Shown one piece after another: positions 50,007 through 58,519 of a stretch of 64,000 bases of DNA. Source of the stretch: Gemmatimonadota bacterium (lineage in GTDB: Bacteria; Gemmatimonadota; Gemmatimonadetes; Gemmatimonadales; GWC2-71-9). The stretch spans positions 739,065 through 803,064 of the forward strand of contig JADJAK010000002.1 in assembly GCA_016704275.1 (NCBI GenBank), given 5' to 3'. The position numbers and the translations under genes are program-made. The first letter of the stretch is position 1. Each line of letters starts with the position of its first letter. The notes beneath the pieces are model-generated. The model was not told the DNA's origin. It saw nothing but the letters and a program-made list of their open reading frames with translations, and searched no databases.

Positions 50007-50273
50007 ATGAGGAAGTCGAAGTTCTCCGAGGCCCAGATCGTTGCCGTGTTGCAGGAAGCCGAGGCCGGGATGCCGGTGGCCGAGCTGCTGCGGAAGCATG
50101 GTATCAGCCGCCCGACCTATTTCGCCTGGAAGTCGAAGTACGGCGGGACCTCGGTGCCGGAGCTGCGCCGTCTGAAGGAGCTCGAGCAGGAGAACGCCCG
50201 GCTGAAGCGGATGTACGCGGAGCTGGCCCTCGAGAACGCCGCGATCAAGGATGTGCTCAACCGAAAACTGTAG
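50007..50273 (+). CDS. IS3 transposase OrfA (helix-turn-helix)
   Basis: 88 residues: SKFSEAQIVAVLQEAEAG, then VAELLRKHGISRPTYFAWKS is the DNA-binding helix-turn-helix, and a leucine zipper follows (ELRRLKELEQENARLKRMYA). GGAGGGG lies 4 bases upstream of the ATG. The stop at 50273 follows CGAAAAC, a likely -1 slippery site that joins OrfA to OrfB. Confidence 0.92.
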   Translation: MRKSKFSEAQIVAVLQEAEAGMPVAELLRKHGISRPTYFAWKSKYGGTSVPELRRLKELEQENARLKRMYAELALENAAIKDVLNRKL

Positions 50274-50302
50274 GGCCGTCCGCGCGACGGGTCGTCGCGG
50301 CG

Positions 50303-51100
50303 ATGCTGGTGCAGGAGCACACCCTGTCGGTCGTGCGGGCCTGTCGGATCGCTGGATGCTCGCGGACGGCGTGGTATCGCCCAGCCCAGGATCGCTCGGC
50401 CGCCGACACGCCGATCATCGACGCGCTCACGGCGCTCGTCACCGCGCAGAGCAAATGGGGCTTCTGGCTCTGCTTCGACACGCTGCGCGCCCAAGGCCAC
50501 GGCTGGAACTGGAAGCGCGTACATCGCGTGTACTGCGCGCTCCGGCTGAATCTGCCGCGCCGGGGGAAGAAGCGGGTGCTGACGCGGCCGCGCTTGGCGC
50601 TGGAGGCCCCGGCGGTGCTGAACCGGACCTGGGCGCTCGACTTCATGGGCGACACGCTCTACGACGGACGCTGCTACCGCACGCTGAATGTGCTGGACGA
50701 AGGCAATCGGGAGGCGCTGGCCATCGAGATCAGCACGTCACTGCCGAGCGTGCGCGTGGTGCAGGTGCTGGAACAGCTGGTGGCGATGCACGGCGCGCCG
50801 AAGATGCTGCGGTGCGACAACGGGCCGGAGTTTATCGCGCAGGCCCTCGTGCGGTGGTGTGAGCAGCATGGCGTCGTGCTCCATCACATCCAGCCGGGCA
50901 AGCCGAACCAGAACGCTTTCATCGAACGCTTCAACAAGACGTACCGCCACGAAGTCCTCGATGCCTGGGTCTTCACGTCGCTGGCGGAGGTGCGGCAGGT
51001 GACCGAGGACTGGCTGGAGCTCTACAACACCGCGCGGCCCCATCGCAGTCTCGGCCGAGTGCCGCCGCGGACCTTTTTGCCGAGATCGGAAGCGGCCTGA
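50303..51100 (+). CDS. IS3 transposase OrfB (DDE integrase)
   Basis: 265 residues from the internal ATG. In the -1 frame relative to orfA the sequence is open from the CGAAAAC site (KTVGPSARRVVAAMLVQEHT), so the full OrfAB is made by frameshift. The DDE triad is visible: W-A-L-D-F-M, DNGPEF, and NAFIERFNKTYRHE. The end ARPHRSLGRVPPRTFL is typical. The frame is intact, so the element may still be active. Confidence 0.92.
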   Translation: MLVQEHTLSVVRACRIAGCSRTAWYRPAQDRSAADTPIIDALTALVTAQSKWGFWLCFDTLRAQGHGWNWKRVHRVYCALRLNLPRRGKKRVLTRPRLALEAPAVLNRTWALDFMGDTLYDGRCYRTLNVLDEGNREALAIEISTSLPSVRVVQVLEQLVAMHGAPKMLRCDNGPEFIAQALVRWCEQHGVVLHHIQPGKPNQNAFIERFNKTYRHEVLDAWVFTSLAEVRQVTEDWLELYNTARPHRSLGRVPPRTFLPRSEAA

Positions 51101-51101
51101 G

Positions 51102-51141
51102 AGTCTAGCTTGGGACTGTATCCTTGACGGGTAAGCCTACG
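51102..51141 (-). repeat. IS3 right terminal inverted repeat
   Basis: Reverse complement reads CGTAGGCTTACCCGTCAAGG, then ATACAGTCCCAAGCTAGACT. It matches the left end. Its outermost bases also provide the TAG stop of the minus-strand gene at 51137-51583. Confidence 0.8.
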
Positions 51142-51583
51142 ACGGCGTTTCCGCCAAGCGGGCGCGGATCAATGCGGCGGCCGACACCGTCAAGATGATC
51201 CAGAGCACCGGACCAGTGTAGAGGCTGAAATCGCTGGCGGCCTCATCATGCAGGAATCGCCACCCCCAGAAGAGCACGTACCCTACGGTAGCCCCGGAAC
51301 ACCAGCGGCGCACCGATGCCGACCCGCTGAGTGTCCCGATCGCCCACAGCCCGAGGGCGGCAAAGAAGGGGAAGGTCAGTTGCACGACCATGGCAGTCTT
51401 TACACCCTGACGCCCCATTGCCCACATGACAATATTCACTGCCAAGCCGAACACCAGCCATCCCCAAAGCACCCGAAGCCCCGCAGGCCGAGTCTTGTAG
51501 CCAATCAGCCCGAGCAGCAATGCCAGGATAGAAACTCCAACAGCCGCCAGGGACACGTTGTGCATCAGAGCGCGGGCGGTCAC
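51137..51583 (-). CDS. Polytopic membrane protein abutting IS3
   Basis: 148 residues with five hydrophobic helices (SLAAVGVSILALLLGLIGY, VLWGWLVFGLAVNIVMWAMG and others). It ends RARLAETPS with its TAG stop inside the IS right end, so the original C-terminus may have been cut. It overlaps the upstream 100-residue gene by 4 bases. Function unknown. Confidence 0.65.
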   Translation of the reverse strand: MTARALMHNVSLAAVGVSILALLLGLIGYKTRPAGLRVLWGWLVFGLAVNIVMWAMGRQGVKTAMVVQLTFPFFAALGLWAIGTLSGSASVRRWCSGATVGYVLFWGWRFLHDEAASDFSLYTGPVLWIILTVSAAALIRARLAETPS

Positions 51584-51882
51584 GCCGCGCTAAATGGGCT
51601 AGAAGCGTCACAATCTGGAGGACACGGAAAGGCGTATTCCGCGATCACGCCATCGGTCATGTCCTTGCCGTCCTTGTCGACCGCGAGATAGACGAGCGTT
51701 GCCACGCCCTCGGCCGTCGACGCCATGTAGGCCCGGCGCCCTGCTGCCCCCGGCTGGGAGAGGATCTCCCGGATGATTGCGGCGTCAATATTCCAGCCGT
51801 TGACCATGGTGGGGGCAGTCTTGCGAGCTTGCTGGACCATGGCGATGGCATCAGCAAGGGAAATCCGATGGCGGTCGGACAT
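51580..51882 (-). CDS. Small hypothetical protein coupled to the membrane protein
   Basis: 100 residues, soluble, with no signal. LADAIAMVQQARKTAPTMVN suggests a helical start and YMASTAEGVATLVYLAVDKD a beta-hairpin. Two cysteines lie near the end (FPCPPDCDAS). It overlaps the start of the membrane protein gene by 4 bases, indicating a shared transcript. Not recognised. Confidence 0.65.
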   Translation of the reverse strand: MSDRHRISLADAIAMVQQARKTAPTMVNGWNIDAAIIREILSQPGAAGRRAYMASTAEGVATLVYLAVDKDGKDMTDGVIAEYAFPCPPDCDASSPFSAA

Positions 51883-52019
51883 TACGGTGGCTCCTGGCGG
51901 TCGTATGAGGGGGCGCTGGCGGTGTAGATCGGAAGGACGAGGGAAGATGGGGTAGGAGTTTCAGTGGGGCCACTAGGAAAAACACTAGTGGGGCCAAACC
52001 GCCCTTCCAGGTCGGCGCG

Positions 52020-52541
52020 TTAGCGGATATTGGCGGGTGGAGCCGGCGGAGATGATGGACGCCCTGTCGGCCGACTGCCGTTGTCCATATCCGAGGCGAT
52101 GAGCCAGCGCCCCGCGCTGTTGCGGCGCAGCGTCAGCGTGAACTTCCCCTGATCGGCCGGATCATCGCCGTAGCCGTAGGCCCCGATGATGTAGCCGACG
52201 GAATCGGCAGTGGCATACGCCAGCGGACGCAGCCTCAACAAGCCGCCGCCCTGTCCGCGGTAGACGGCGGCCAGCGCGGCGTGGCTGCGGGCCGGCGGGC
52301 GCCCCGGCTGCATCACGAAGCCGTCGCTGGTGAAGAGCGCGACCAGGGCCGAGACATCTCCCGCCCGCCAGGCGCGCTCGTAGTCGCGCAGCACGCGGTC
52401 GAGCTCGCTCGGCAGCGCGATGGTTGGCAGCACCTCGGGCGCGCCACGAAGCGGCGCCACCTCCTGCGCACAAACCGGTGCGGCGGCGAGGCAGGCCGTG
52501 AAGGCAACAAGGATGCTTGGGCGCCTGACCGAGCTCATCAC
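52020..52541 (-). CDS. Secreted SnoaL/DUF4440-like (NTF2-fold) protein
   Basis: 173 residues with signal SILVAFTACLAAAPVCAQ. LDRVLRDYERAWRAGDVSAL, then VALFTSDGFVMQPGRPPARS and GRWLIASDMDNG are the NTF2-like cone fold of SnoaL/DUF4440 proteins. No catalytic set can be claimed. The start overlaps the upstream gene by 4 bases. Confidence 0.8.
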   Translation of the reverse strand: MMSSVRRPSILVAFTACLAAAPVCAQEVAPLRGAPEVLPTIALPSELDRVLRDYERAWRAGDVSALVALFTSDGFVMQPGRPPARSHAALAAVYRGQGGGLLRLRPLAYATADSVGYIIGAYGYGDDPADQGKFTLTLRRNSAGRWLIASDMDNGSRPTGRPSSPPAPPANIR

Positions 52542-52807
52542 CCCACTCCCATCTTCCTTTCATGCCGCTCCGTCAGACTCCCCGCCACCACGATCATCCC
52601 CGCCACGAACGTCAGCGTCCCGCCGAGCTCGTCGCGCGACTCGGTCGCGATCCCCACCAGCCCCATCAGCAGGACCCCGCCACCCATCAGCGCAGTGCCT
52701 CGCCACGCCCTCCGCGCACCGTACGCCCGGGCCGCACTGCCCAGCACGAACAGCGACGACACGACCATGAAGCCTGCGAGCAGATGGCGGATCTCCGAGT
52801 GCGTCAC
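52538..52807 (-). CDS. Small three-helix membrane protein
   Basis: 89 residues from a GTG at 52807 with GGAG 8 bases upstream (a GTG at 52870 is a weaker alternative). Three hydrophobic helices are clear (LLAGFMVVSSLFVLGSAARA, GTALMGGGVLLMGLVGIAT, LTFVAGMIVVAGSL). It is coupled to the downstream NTF2-like gene. Function unknown. Confidence 0.65.
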   Translation of the reverse strand: MTHSEIRHLLAGFMVVSSLFVLGSAARAYGARRAWRGTALMGGGVLLMGLVGIATESRDELGGTLTFVAGMIVVAGSLTERHERKMGVG

Positions 52808-52887
52808 GAGATGCTCCAGAGGGAGGGTCCCTTCCAAGCTACCACGAGGCTGCGACGGGCGTGGCACCAACCCCCGCCCGGGTAACC

Positions 52888-53394
52888 CTACTCAGGCCGT
52901 GGGGTGGCCCCAGCCGAGTCAGACCAGGCCGACGCACGCGACCGATCGAGGTCCGCGAAGTCCACTCGACTCTCCTCGAGCAGATGCTGCGCCTCCTGGT
53001 CGGTCAGCGCCGGGACCGCCGGCCCCTTGAGCCACGGGAAGAACATCCCGACGGCCAGAACCGCCCCGATCGCCACGCACGCGGCATTGTATGCGAGTAC
53101 GCCGTGCGGGGCGATCAACACCAACCCGCCCAGGTACGCGGCCGGTGCCAGCAGTCCTGCCACCACACTCCGGCGCCCCGCCACGTCCGCATCGGCCCGC
53201 AGGCGGTAGCGCAGCGCGACCAGCGCCGCGGTGTAGCCGAGCGTCATCAGGGCGTACAGGGTCACGAGGCCGAGCAGGCCGACACTGATCCGGTCGGCGA
53301 GGCTGGCGAGGCCATACATGATCGCGGTGGCCAGGATGAACGCGGGGAGGAAGCGCGTCAGGACGCCGCGAAGAATCGTTCGGAGGGAGATCAT
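52888..53394 (-). CDS. Polytopic membrane protein
   Basis: 168 residues from MISLRTILRGVLTRFLP (ATG at 53394). Four to five hydrophobic helices are followed by a charged tail (LTDQEAQHLLEESRVDFADL). No motif identifies a family. Confidence 0.65.
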   Translation of the reverse strand: MISLRTILRGVLTRFLPAFILATAIMYGLASLADRISVGLLGLVTLYALMTLGYTAALVALRYRLRADADVAGRRSVVAGLLAPAAYLGGLVLIAPHGVLAYNAACVAIGAVLAVGMFFPWLKGPAVPALTDQEAQHLLEESRVDFADLDRSRASAWSDSAGATPRPE

Positions 53395-53490
53395 GGTGCC
53401 TCGGTGCTGGCGGGAGCGCGACCCAGATGAAGGTACCACCGGAATCCGACCGGCGTGGCGGCACCCCCTGCCACTCCCCCGGGTCTGACC

Positions 53491-54120
53491 CTACTTCTTC
53501 GGCGGCGGGCTCATGGCACGCAGCTGCGCGTTCGTCGCGTTCATCTGCGCGAGATACTCGGCCATCGGCTTCAACCCAACCCTCGCCCGGCGCACGTCCA
53601 GACTCTCCGGCGCTTCCACCGGCGGCGTGACCGCGTTCCCCTGCTTGTCAAAGTCGGGCTGCGTGGCGTAGAGCTGGGGGCGTCCATCGGCCCGCCGTAC
53701 CCGATCCTCGAGGTAGGCCAGGTTCGCCGGGGGCGCGTCCTGCCCGGCAACGGCGGCGCGGAGGGCCGTGAGGAATCGGCGTTGCGCGGCGGACACCGAA
53801 TCGGCATGCTGAGCGATCAGAAAGGCGGCCTGAGTCCCATCCGAATCGGCGACGGCAATGCCAGGCCACCCGCGGGCGGAGACCACCGAGTCGAGCCACT
53901 GCGCGTTCGCGACGAGGGTCGCCTGCATCGTGCGGTGATAGCTGCTGTCCTCCCAGTGCGCGGCGAGCGCCTGCATGTCCGCTTGATCCTTGGCGGCACG
54001 CTCGATCAGCGCCGCCCGCAATGCCGGATCCGGCACCGGAGGCGCCGGCGGACGCGGTGCTGCACAAGCCAGCACGAAAGACACCATCACGACCGATCCA
54101 GCCCGGCGCATGCACCGCAT
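53491..54120 (-). CDS. DUF6624-like lipoprotein
   Basis: 209 residues. The signal ends VMVSFVLAC, a lipobox. ARGWPGIAVADSDGTQAAFL, then IAQHADSVSAAQRRFLTAL and LAYLEDRVRRADGRPQLYAT are the conserved pattern of DUF6624. No activity is known. Confidence 0.78.
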   Translation of the reverse strand: MRCMRRAGSVVMVSFVLACAAPRPPAPPVPDPALRAALIERAAKDQADMQALAAHWEDSSYHRTMQATLVANAQWLDSVVSARGWPGIAVADSDGTQAAFLIAQHADSVSAAQRRFLTALRAAVAGQDAPPANLAYLEDRVRRADGRPQLYATQPDFDKQGNAVTPPVEAPESLDVRRARVGLKPMAEYLAQMNATNAQLRAMSPPPKK

Positions 54121-54215
54121 ATTCTCTCCTCACGAGTGTGGACCCGCATTGTCACGGTACGTAGACAACGCGGACCTCGAAAGGGTTGGGAATTCCACCC
54201 GGTGGCGGCAACGTC

Positions 54216-54422
54216 TCACCCATCAGTTCTGGGATACTTCCCGACCACGCCCACGCCCAGGAACAGCAGCCCCGCCACCCCCGCCACCAGGATGAAAGGC
54301 GGCGGCACATCCTCGACGCCCGAGGCCCCGATGCTCGTGAGTCGCCACGCGACGCCGAAGCATCCTGCCGCCACCATCAACGCAATCAACCGCACCGCTG
54401 GCGTAGCACACGCCCACTTCAT
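54216..54422 (-). CDS. Small two-helix membrane protein
   Basis: 68 residues with two hydrophobic helices (AVRLIALMVAAGCFGVAWRL and FILVAGVAGLLFLGVGVVG). It overlaps no neighbour and has a GGAGGTG-like site before its ATG. Function unknown. Confidence 0.55.
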   Translation of the reverse strand: MKWACATPAVRLIALMVAAGCFGVAWRLTSIGASGVEDVPPPFILVAGVAGLLFLGVGVVGKYPRTDG

Positions 54423-54444
54423 GGATCACCTCCATGCGAGTGCA

Positions 54445-54921
54445 TCATGCCGGCAAGTCGACCGGATTCTCCCGCGACACCTGCTGGCGGAGCTGCTCCG
54501 CGAGTCCGAGCAGGATCCCTTCGGGCCCGCGGATGTAGCAGAGCCGGTAGATCCCTTCGTAGTCGACCACCTCGTCGACCACCGTCGCGCCGAGGGGGCG
54601 GAGGCGCTCGAGGGTGTCGGCGAGGTCCGTCACGGTGAACATCACTCGCAGGTAGCCGAGCGAGTTCACCGGCGCGGTGCGGTGATCGGAGGCGACCCTG
54701 GGAGCGTCGAAGCGCGTGAGCTCGAGGCGGCTGTGGCCGTCGGGCGTCCGCATCATCGCGATCTCGACGCGCTGCCCGCGCACGCCGGTCACGCGGCCGG
54801 CCCACTCGCCGTCGATCGGCATGCGCCCCTCGAGCGTGAGGCCAAGCTCGATGAAGAAGGCGATCGCGGCGTCGAGGTCGGCGACGACGATGCCGACATT
54901 GTCCATGCGGGAGACGGTCAT
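54445..54921 (-). CDS. VOC/glyoxalase-like protein
   Basis: 158 residues with the paired beta-alpha-beta-beta-beta modules of vicinal-oxygen-chelate proteins: MDNVGIVVADLDAAIAFFIE opens module one and LGYLRVMFTVTDLADTLERL module two. Candidate metal ligands are in GHSRLELTRF and the closing ILLGLAEQL strand. Substrate unknown. Confidence 0.82.
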   Translation of the reverse strand: MTVSRMDNVGIVVADLDAAIAFFIELGLTLEGRMPIDGEWAGRVTGVRGQRVEIAMMRTPDGHSRLELTRFDAPRVASDHRTAPVNSLGYLRVMFTVTDLADTLERLRPLGATVVDEVVDYEGIYRLCYIRGPEGILLGLAEQLRQQVSRENPVDLPA

Positions 54922-54935
54922 CAGAGGCTCGGGGG

Positions 54936-55238
54936 TTAGATCGGGGTCGGCACCGGCGTCGGAGTGTCCATCCGCGAGCGCTTCGGTTGGCGGGTCAGGA
55001 TCCGCTCCGTGAAGTCCTGCCGCTCCGCCAACTCGGCGAGCTGCACCTGCACCGAATCGAGGGCATCGAGCAGCTGCGTCTCCAGCCCCGGGGACTGCAG
55101 CGGCAACGGTGTTGCCTCCGCCTTGGCGCGGAGGCGCTGCGCATAGATGTGCCCGCGCATCCAGAGGGCGCCCAGAATGAACGAGCCGACGGGAAGGGCG
55201 AGAAGGAAGTAGTAGAACTCTTCACTGATCGGGATCAT
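54936..55238 (-). CDS. Small membrane protein with coiled coil
   Basis: 100 residues from MIPISEEFYYFLLALPVG. One N-terminal helix is followed by a cytoplasmic coiled coil (LETQLLDALDSVQVQLAELA) and a Pro/Thr tail. The shape is like PspB, but no sequence family is claimed. Its start overlaps the end of the GNAT gene. Confidence 0.6.
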   Translation of the reverse strand: MIPISEEFYYFLLALPVGSFILGALWMRGHIYAQRLRAKAEATPLPLQSPGLETQLLDALDSVQVQLAELAERQDFTERILTRQPKRSRMDTPTPVPTPI

Positions 55239-56406
55239 CGGGGGCTCCAGGGGCAAGGCCCATCAAGGGGATATCCGAAGGTACATCGGGGGAGCGGCGA
55301 CTGTACCGCAGCGCATCCCGCAGCTCATCCGAAATGTTGGGCCGCACCGCGTAGCGGACCAGCCGCTCGTCCAGCGTGAAGCCCGCCTTCTCGAGGACGC
55401 GCGCCGAGGCGTGGTTGTCGACGTCGCAGGTGGCCCAGAGGCGGTGGGTCGCCGGCAGCGACAACGCCCAATCCGCCACCGCCACGCAGGCCGCCGTCGC
55501 CAGGCCGCGGCCCCACTGCTGCCGATGGACCAGGAAGCCGATCTCGGCGGCATCGCCCTCCATCCTGCACGAGATCCCGCCGATGGCGCGGTCACTCTCC
55601 CGCTCGGCGATCACCCAGTAGAACTCCTCACCGCGCTCCCACCGTTCGGCCCGCGCATCGATCGTGTGGAAGATGCGGTCGAGCGTCGCCCCGACGGGCC
55701 AGTCGGCATAGCGCGCGACCTCGGGGTCGTTGGCATACTCGAGGATCGCCTCGGCGTCGGACGGCCGCGGCCGGCGCAAACGCAACTCGGCGAGCTCGAA
55801 GCGTTCGGGCGGCCCGCGCCGCATCTCCCACACCATCGTGTCGCGCGGCTCGCCCTGTGGCGTCAGTCCGTCGTTGCGCAGCACCTCGCGCAGCGTGAAG
55901 CCGAGCCGCTCGGGGACCCGCGCGCTCGCGGTGTTGAGCGGATTGCAGCGAACCTCGACCACCTCGGTGCCCGGATCGGTGAACGCGATCGCCGTCAGCG
56001 TGCGCGTCACCTCGGTGGCCAGGCCGCGGCGGGTGTGCTCCTGATCGATCCAATAGCCGATCTCGATGACGCCTGGCGCCTGCCGCAGATGGAGGCCGGT
56101 GCCACCGAGCACGCGCTGCTCATCGGGGGTGAAGATCGCGTAGATCCACTCGGTCCCCGCGTGAAAGTTCTCCGCAAACCGCGTCAGCTTTGCAGTGACC
56201 ACCTCGAGCGGCGACGGCTCCTCCATCGCCCACGGCATCCAAGCGCGCAGGTGCTCGAGGTTCGCGTCGACGGTCGCCTTGAGGAGCGGCGCATCCTCGG
56301 GCCGCCAGCAGCGGAGCAGCAGGCGGTCGGTGGCGATGCGTTCGGGGAAGGAGGTCAACTCAAGTGCGTTCAGCTCGCTGGGGAGGTGCGCCGGAATGCG
56401 GCCCAC
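55222..56406 (-). CDS. Tandem GNAT acetyltransferase (RimJ/RimL type)
   Basis: 394 residues with two complete GNAT domains. Domain 1 (about 18-195) has IEIGYWIDQEHTRRGLATEV, and domain 2 (about 205-370) has EIGFLVHRQQWGRGLATAAC and NHASARVLEKAGFTLDERLV. Both carry the R/Q-x-x-G-x-G/A acetyl-CoA loop. RimJ/RimL proteins acetylate N-termini of ribosomal proteins; a broader substrate is as likely here. Two active domains in one chain are unusual but known. Confidence 0.85.
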   Translation of the reverse strand: MGRIPAHLPSELNALELTSFPERIATDRLLLRCWRPEDAPLLKATVDANLEHLRAWMPWAMEEPSPLEVVTAKLTRFAENFHAGTEWIYAIFTPDEQRVLGGTGLHLRQAPGVIEIGYWIDQEHTRRGLATEVTRTLTAIAFTDPGTEVVEVRCNPLNTASARVPERLGFTLREVLRNDGLTPQGEPRDTMVWEMRRGPPERFELAELRLRRPRPSDAEAILEYANDPEVARYADWPVGATLDRIFHTIDARAERWERGEEFYWVIAERESDRAIGGISCRMEGDAAEIGFLVHRQQWGRGLATAACVAVADWALSLPATHRLWATCDVDNHASARVLEKAGFTLDERLVRYAVRPNISDELRDALRYSRRSPDVPSDIPLMGLAPGAPDDPDQ

Positions 56407-56895
56407 GATCCGGTCGACTTCCGGAGGAGGGTTTCGTGATGTCCCGTCACGATGAAGTCGGTCAACGTCCCGACGACCTCATAGCCCAGCCGGCGGTAAA
56501 GGCGCTCCGCGTCGGGGTTGAACGAGGAGACGCAGAGAAAGACGTTGGGAGCGCGGCGATGCGCCGCTCGGCCCATGCGAGCAGAGGAAGCTGCCACCAG
56601 CACTGCCGGCGCGGGCGACGCAGACAAGCGTCTGAGATCCCGCCCCGCACCATCCCATGCAGGTCGAGCACCGGGAAGCCAGCCACCTCGTCGCCGCCCG
56701 CACCGGACGTGCACCGCGAGCCGGATCGGTGAGCCCTCGCACCCCGGCTTCGACGGTGCGCCCAAGCGTGCGCCATGGCTCCATGGCGGCCATCAGCTCC
56801 GCGCACTCGCGGCCCCCCGGCGCCGCGCCCGCAGCGGGGCGGACGTCGGCGTCGGTGCAGGTCACCGGCACATCATCCCCGCCCAACCGCTGCAT
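56370..56895 (-). pseudogene. Broken GNAT acetyltransferase
   Basis: The last part in one frame reads NVFLCVSSFNPDAERLYRRL then GYEVVGTLTDFIVTGHHETL, a clear GNAT C-terminus. Upstream, the core reads VAGFPVLDLHGMVRGGIS and LLAWAERRIAA in a second frame, with other pieces in the third. At least two frameshifts separate them, so no intact product can be made. It overlaps the start of the tandem GNAT gene by 37 bases. Confidence 0.7.
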
Positions 56896-57559
56896 CGCCG
56901 CCGCTTCGCCTCAGCAGACCGGGCGTGCGCCCCCCCGGTCAATCGCCGCAGCCGGCGGCGCTGATCAGCCGCCGCGCCGGGGGGGGCCGAGGCCCAGGTC
57001 ACCCAGGGATCGCGGCGCCGCGCACCTGTTCGTTGGGGGGTCGCAGCCCGAGTCCAGCAGGGATGCAACGCATCCGACGGGTGCCCTGCGAGAAGATGAA
57101 GAACTCCCCGCCCCCGCGGCAGCGCGAGGCACAGCGAAAAGGCGCCGCGCAGGCCGTCGCCACGCACCAACCGATACGGGACCGGCCGCTATTGAAGCCC
57201 AGGCTACCCGACAGCCGATGCCGACGCAGAGAATCGGCAGCCCGCCGCTGCCGATGAACCCGAGGACGGTGAACGGACCCCTGGCGGCCCCAAGCAGGAC
57301 GCTCCTGCACGAAGGAGCCGCGGCCGCCGAATCGGCACCGGCCACGGCCCACGCCACGCGGGAGGACGGCCACCAACGGCACCGGATCGTAGCCGTCCCT
57401 GGCATGCCACCGGTGGGGAACACGACGGTCCGCCGCGCAGCCTGGGAGACGTGGCTCTTCGCCGCCCCCGCCGAGCCAGCCTGAGAGGAGGACGCCCCGC
57501 CCCAGCGGCTGCACCACAGGGCCCGCCAATCGGGTCCGATCGGCGATCCGTGGGCCCGA
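56896..57559. other. No intact gene: low-complexity, GC-rich stretch
   Basis: About 660 bases of very G+C-rich DNA with C7 and G8 runs (near 56930-56985). Minus-strand frames contain hydrophobic pieces (for example GPFTVLGFIGSGGLPILCVG) split across frames, suggesting a decayed or misassembled membrane protein gene. Nothing supportable is complete. Confidence 0.4.
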
Positions 57560-57934
57560 TCAGATGTCGACCAGCACCTCGAACCCGCCGAAGCTGAACC
57601 GCTTGAACTCGAAGGGCATCGGCTTGTCCTTCATCTGCTCCGGACTCATGGCGGGGTCGCTCATGACCTTGGCGTTGACCTCGTCACGATGCTGCCGTGA
57701 GTTGTAGACGATGAACGCGAAGATGAGCCGTTCATCCGCCGCGAGTCCGGTGAGTGTCGGGAACGGCAACGTCTCCATCTCTCCCATCTGCGGATAGAGG
57801 TCGTCGCCGACGCATTCCTTGTAATCGAGCGCGCCGTGCTTCATCCAGACGTCCCGGCCCTGTTCGGCCATCGCGCGATAGGCGTCGAGCTTGTCGGCAG
57901 GGACCACGATCAGAAAGCCGTCCACGTATCTCAT
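57560..57934 (-). CDS. DUF1428 family protein
   Basis: 124 residues starting MRYVDGFLIVVPADKLDAYR (ATG at 57934; AAAGGAG upstream). The segments HGALDYKECVGDDLY and RDEVNAKVMSDPAMSPEQMK are diagnostic of DUF1428, a dimeric alpha/beta barrel (ferredoxin-like) fold. Function unknown; it probably stands alone. Confidence 0.85.
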   Translation of the reverse strand: MRYVDGFLIVVPADKLDAYRAMAEQGRDVWMKHGALDYKECVGDDLYPQMGEMETLPFPTLTGLAADERLIFAFIVYNSRQHRDEVNAKVMSDPAMSPEQMKDKPMPFEFKRFSFGGFEVLVDI

Positions 57935-58023
57935 GTCGCATTCTCCTTTGGGGGCTGTGCGAGCCGTTTCCATCCAAGCTACCACCACATTCTGCCTCGC
58001 GGGCCGCCACCCGCGTCGCGCCC

Positions 58024-58389
58024 TCAGCCGGTCGAGAGCACGAACTGGTTTCCTTCGCTGTCCTTGAAGATCGCCGACGTGCCCCACGGCTCGACCTTGG
58101 GCTCCTTCACGAACTCGACGCCGGCGGCCTTGAGCTCGTGGTACGTCGCGACCACATCGTCGCACTGGAAGGACATGTTCATGAAGCCGCCGATCCACCC
58201 CTCCTGGCCGGGTGCCGTGAACAGCACCACGCCGGTCTGCGCGCGCGGGATGCTCAACTCGATCCATCGCTGCCCGGGACCCATCGGCGAGTCGGTGGCG
58301 ATCCGGAACCCCATCTTCTCGGTATAGAAGGCGAGGGCGCGGTCCTGGTCGTGGACGGGAATGCTGACGAACTTCACCTGCTTGATCAT
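58024..58389 (-). CDS. VOC-family glyoxalase-like protein
   Basis: 121 residues from MIKQVKFVSIPVHDQDRALA (ATG at 58389). A single VOC unit (KMGFRIATDSPMGPGQRWIE then DVVATYHELKAAGVEFVKEP and SAIFKDSEGNQFVLST) gives the usual half-barrel that dimerises. Substrate unknown. It is divergent from the palindrome-bearing regulator at 58520. Confidence 0.83.
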   Translation of the reverse strand: MIKQVKFVSIPVHDQDRALAFYTEKMGFRIATDSPMGPGQRWIELSIPRAQTGVVLFTAPGQEGWIGGFMNMSFQCDDVVATYHELKAAGVEFVKEPKVEPWGTSAIFKDSEGNQFVLSTG

Positions 58390-58456
58390 GCGAGGCTCCG
58401 GGGCGAAAGGGTCGACGATGCGATGCCGTGCGGCGGAAACCATCGCCTGCGGGGAA

Positions 58457-58503
58457 TTGGCGCGCAAGGCGCGTAATCGTTACTATGGCATTCCTTGCCA
58501 TAG
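58457..58503 (+). promoter_or_regulatory. Promoter with operator of the small HTH regulator
   Basis: The -35 TTGGCG (58457-58462) and -10 TACTAT (58481-58486) have an 18-bp spacer. A perfect inverted repeat CTATGGCA-TTCCT-TGCCATAG (58483-58503) overlaps the -10 and ends 17 bases before the ATG at 58520. This suits autorepression by the encoded helix-turn-helix protein, and the site could also affect the divergent VOC gene. Confidence 0.65.
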
Positions 58504-58519
58504 CCTCCGGAGCGACCTT

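Larger units (their letters stand above)
49947..51141 (+). mobile_element. IS3-family insertion sequence (about 1.2 kb)
   Basis: Two overlapping transposase frames lie between imperfect terminal inverted repeats of about 40 bp. The outer ends are CGTAGGCTTACCC on both sides. No 3-5 bp target duplication is visible at the flanks (left CCGCG, right ACGGC), so one flank was probably rearranged after insertion. The exact tip may shift by one or two bases. Confidence 0.85.

Noticed and set aside
49562..51583. The two membrane genes flanking IS3 as one interrupted gene
   Set aside because: The 51137-51583 protein already has a full five-helix pattern and the 49562 part does not continue it; no target duplication links the flanks.
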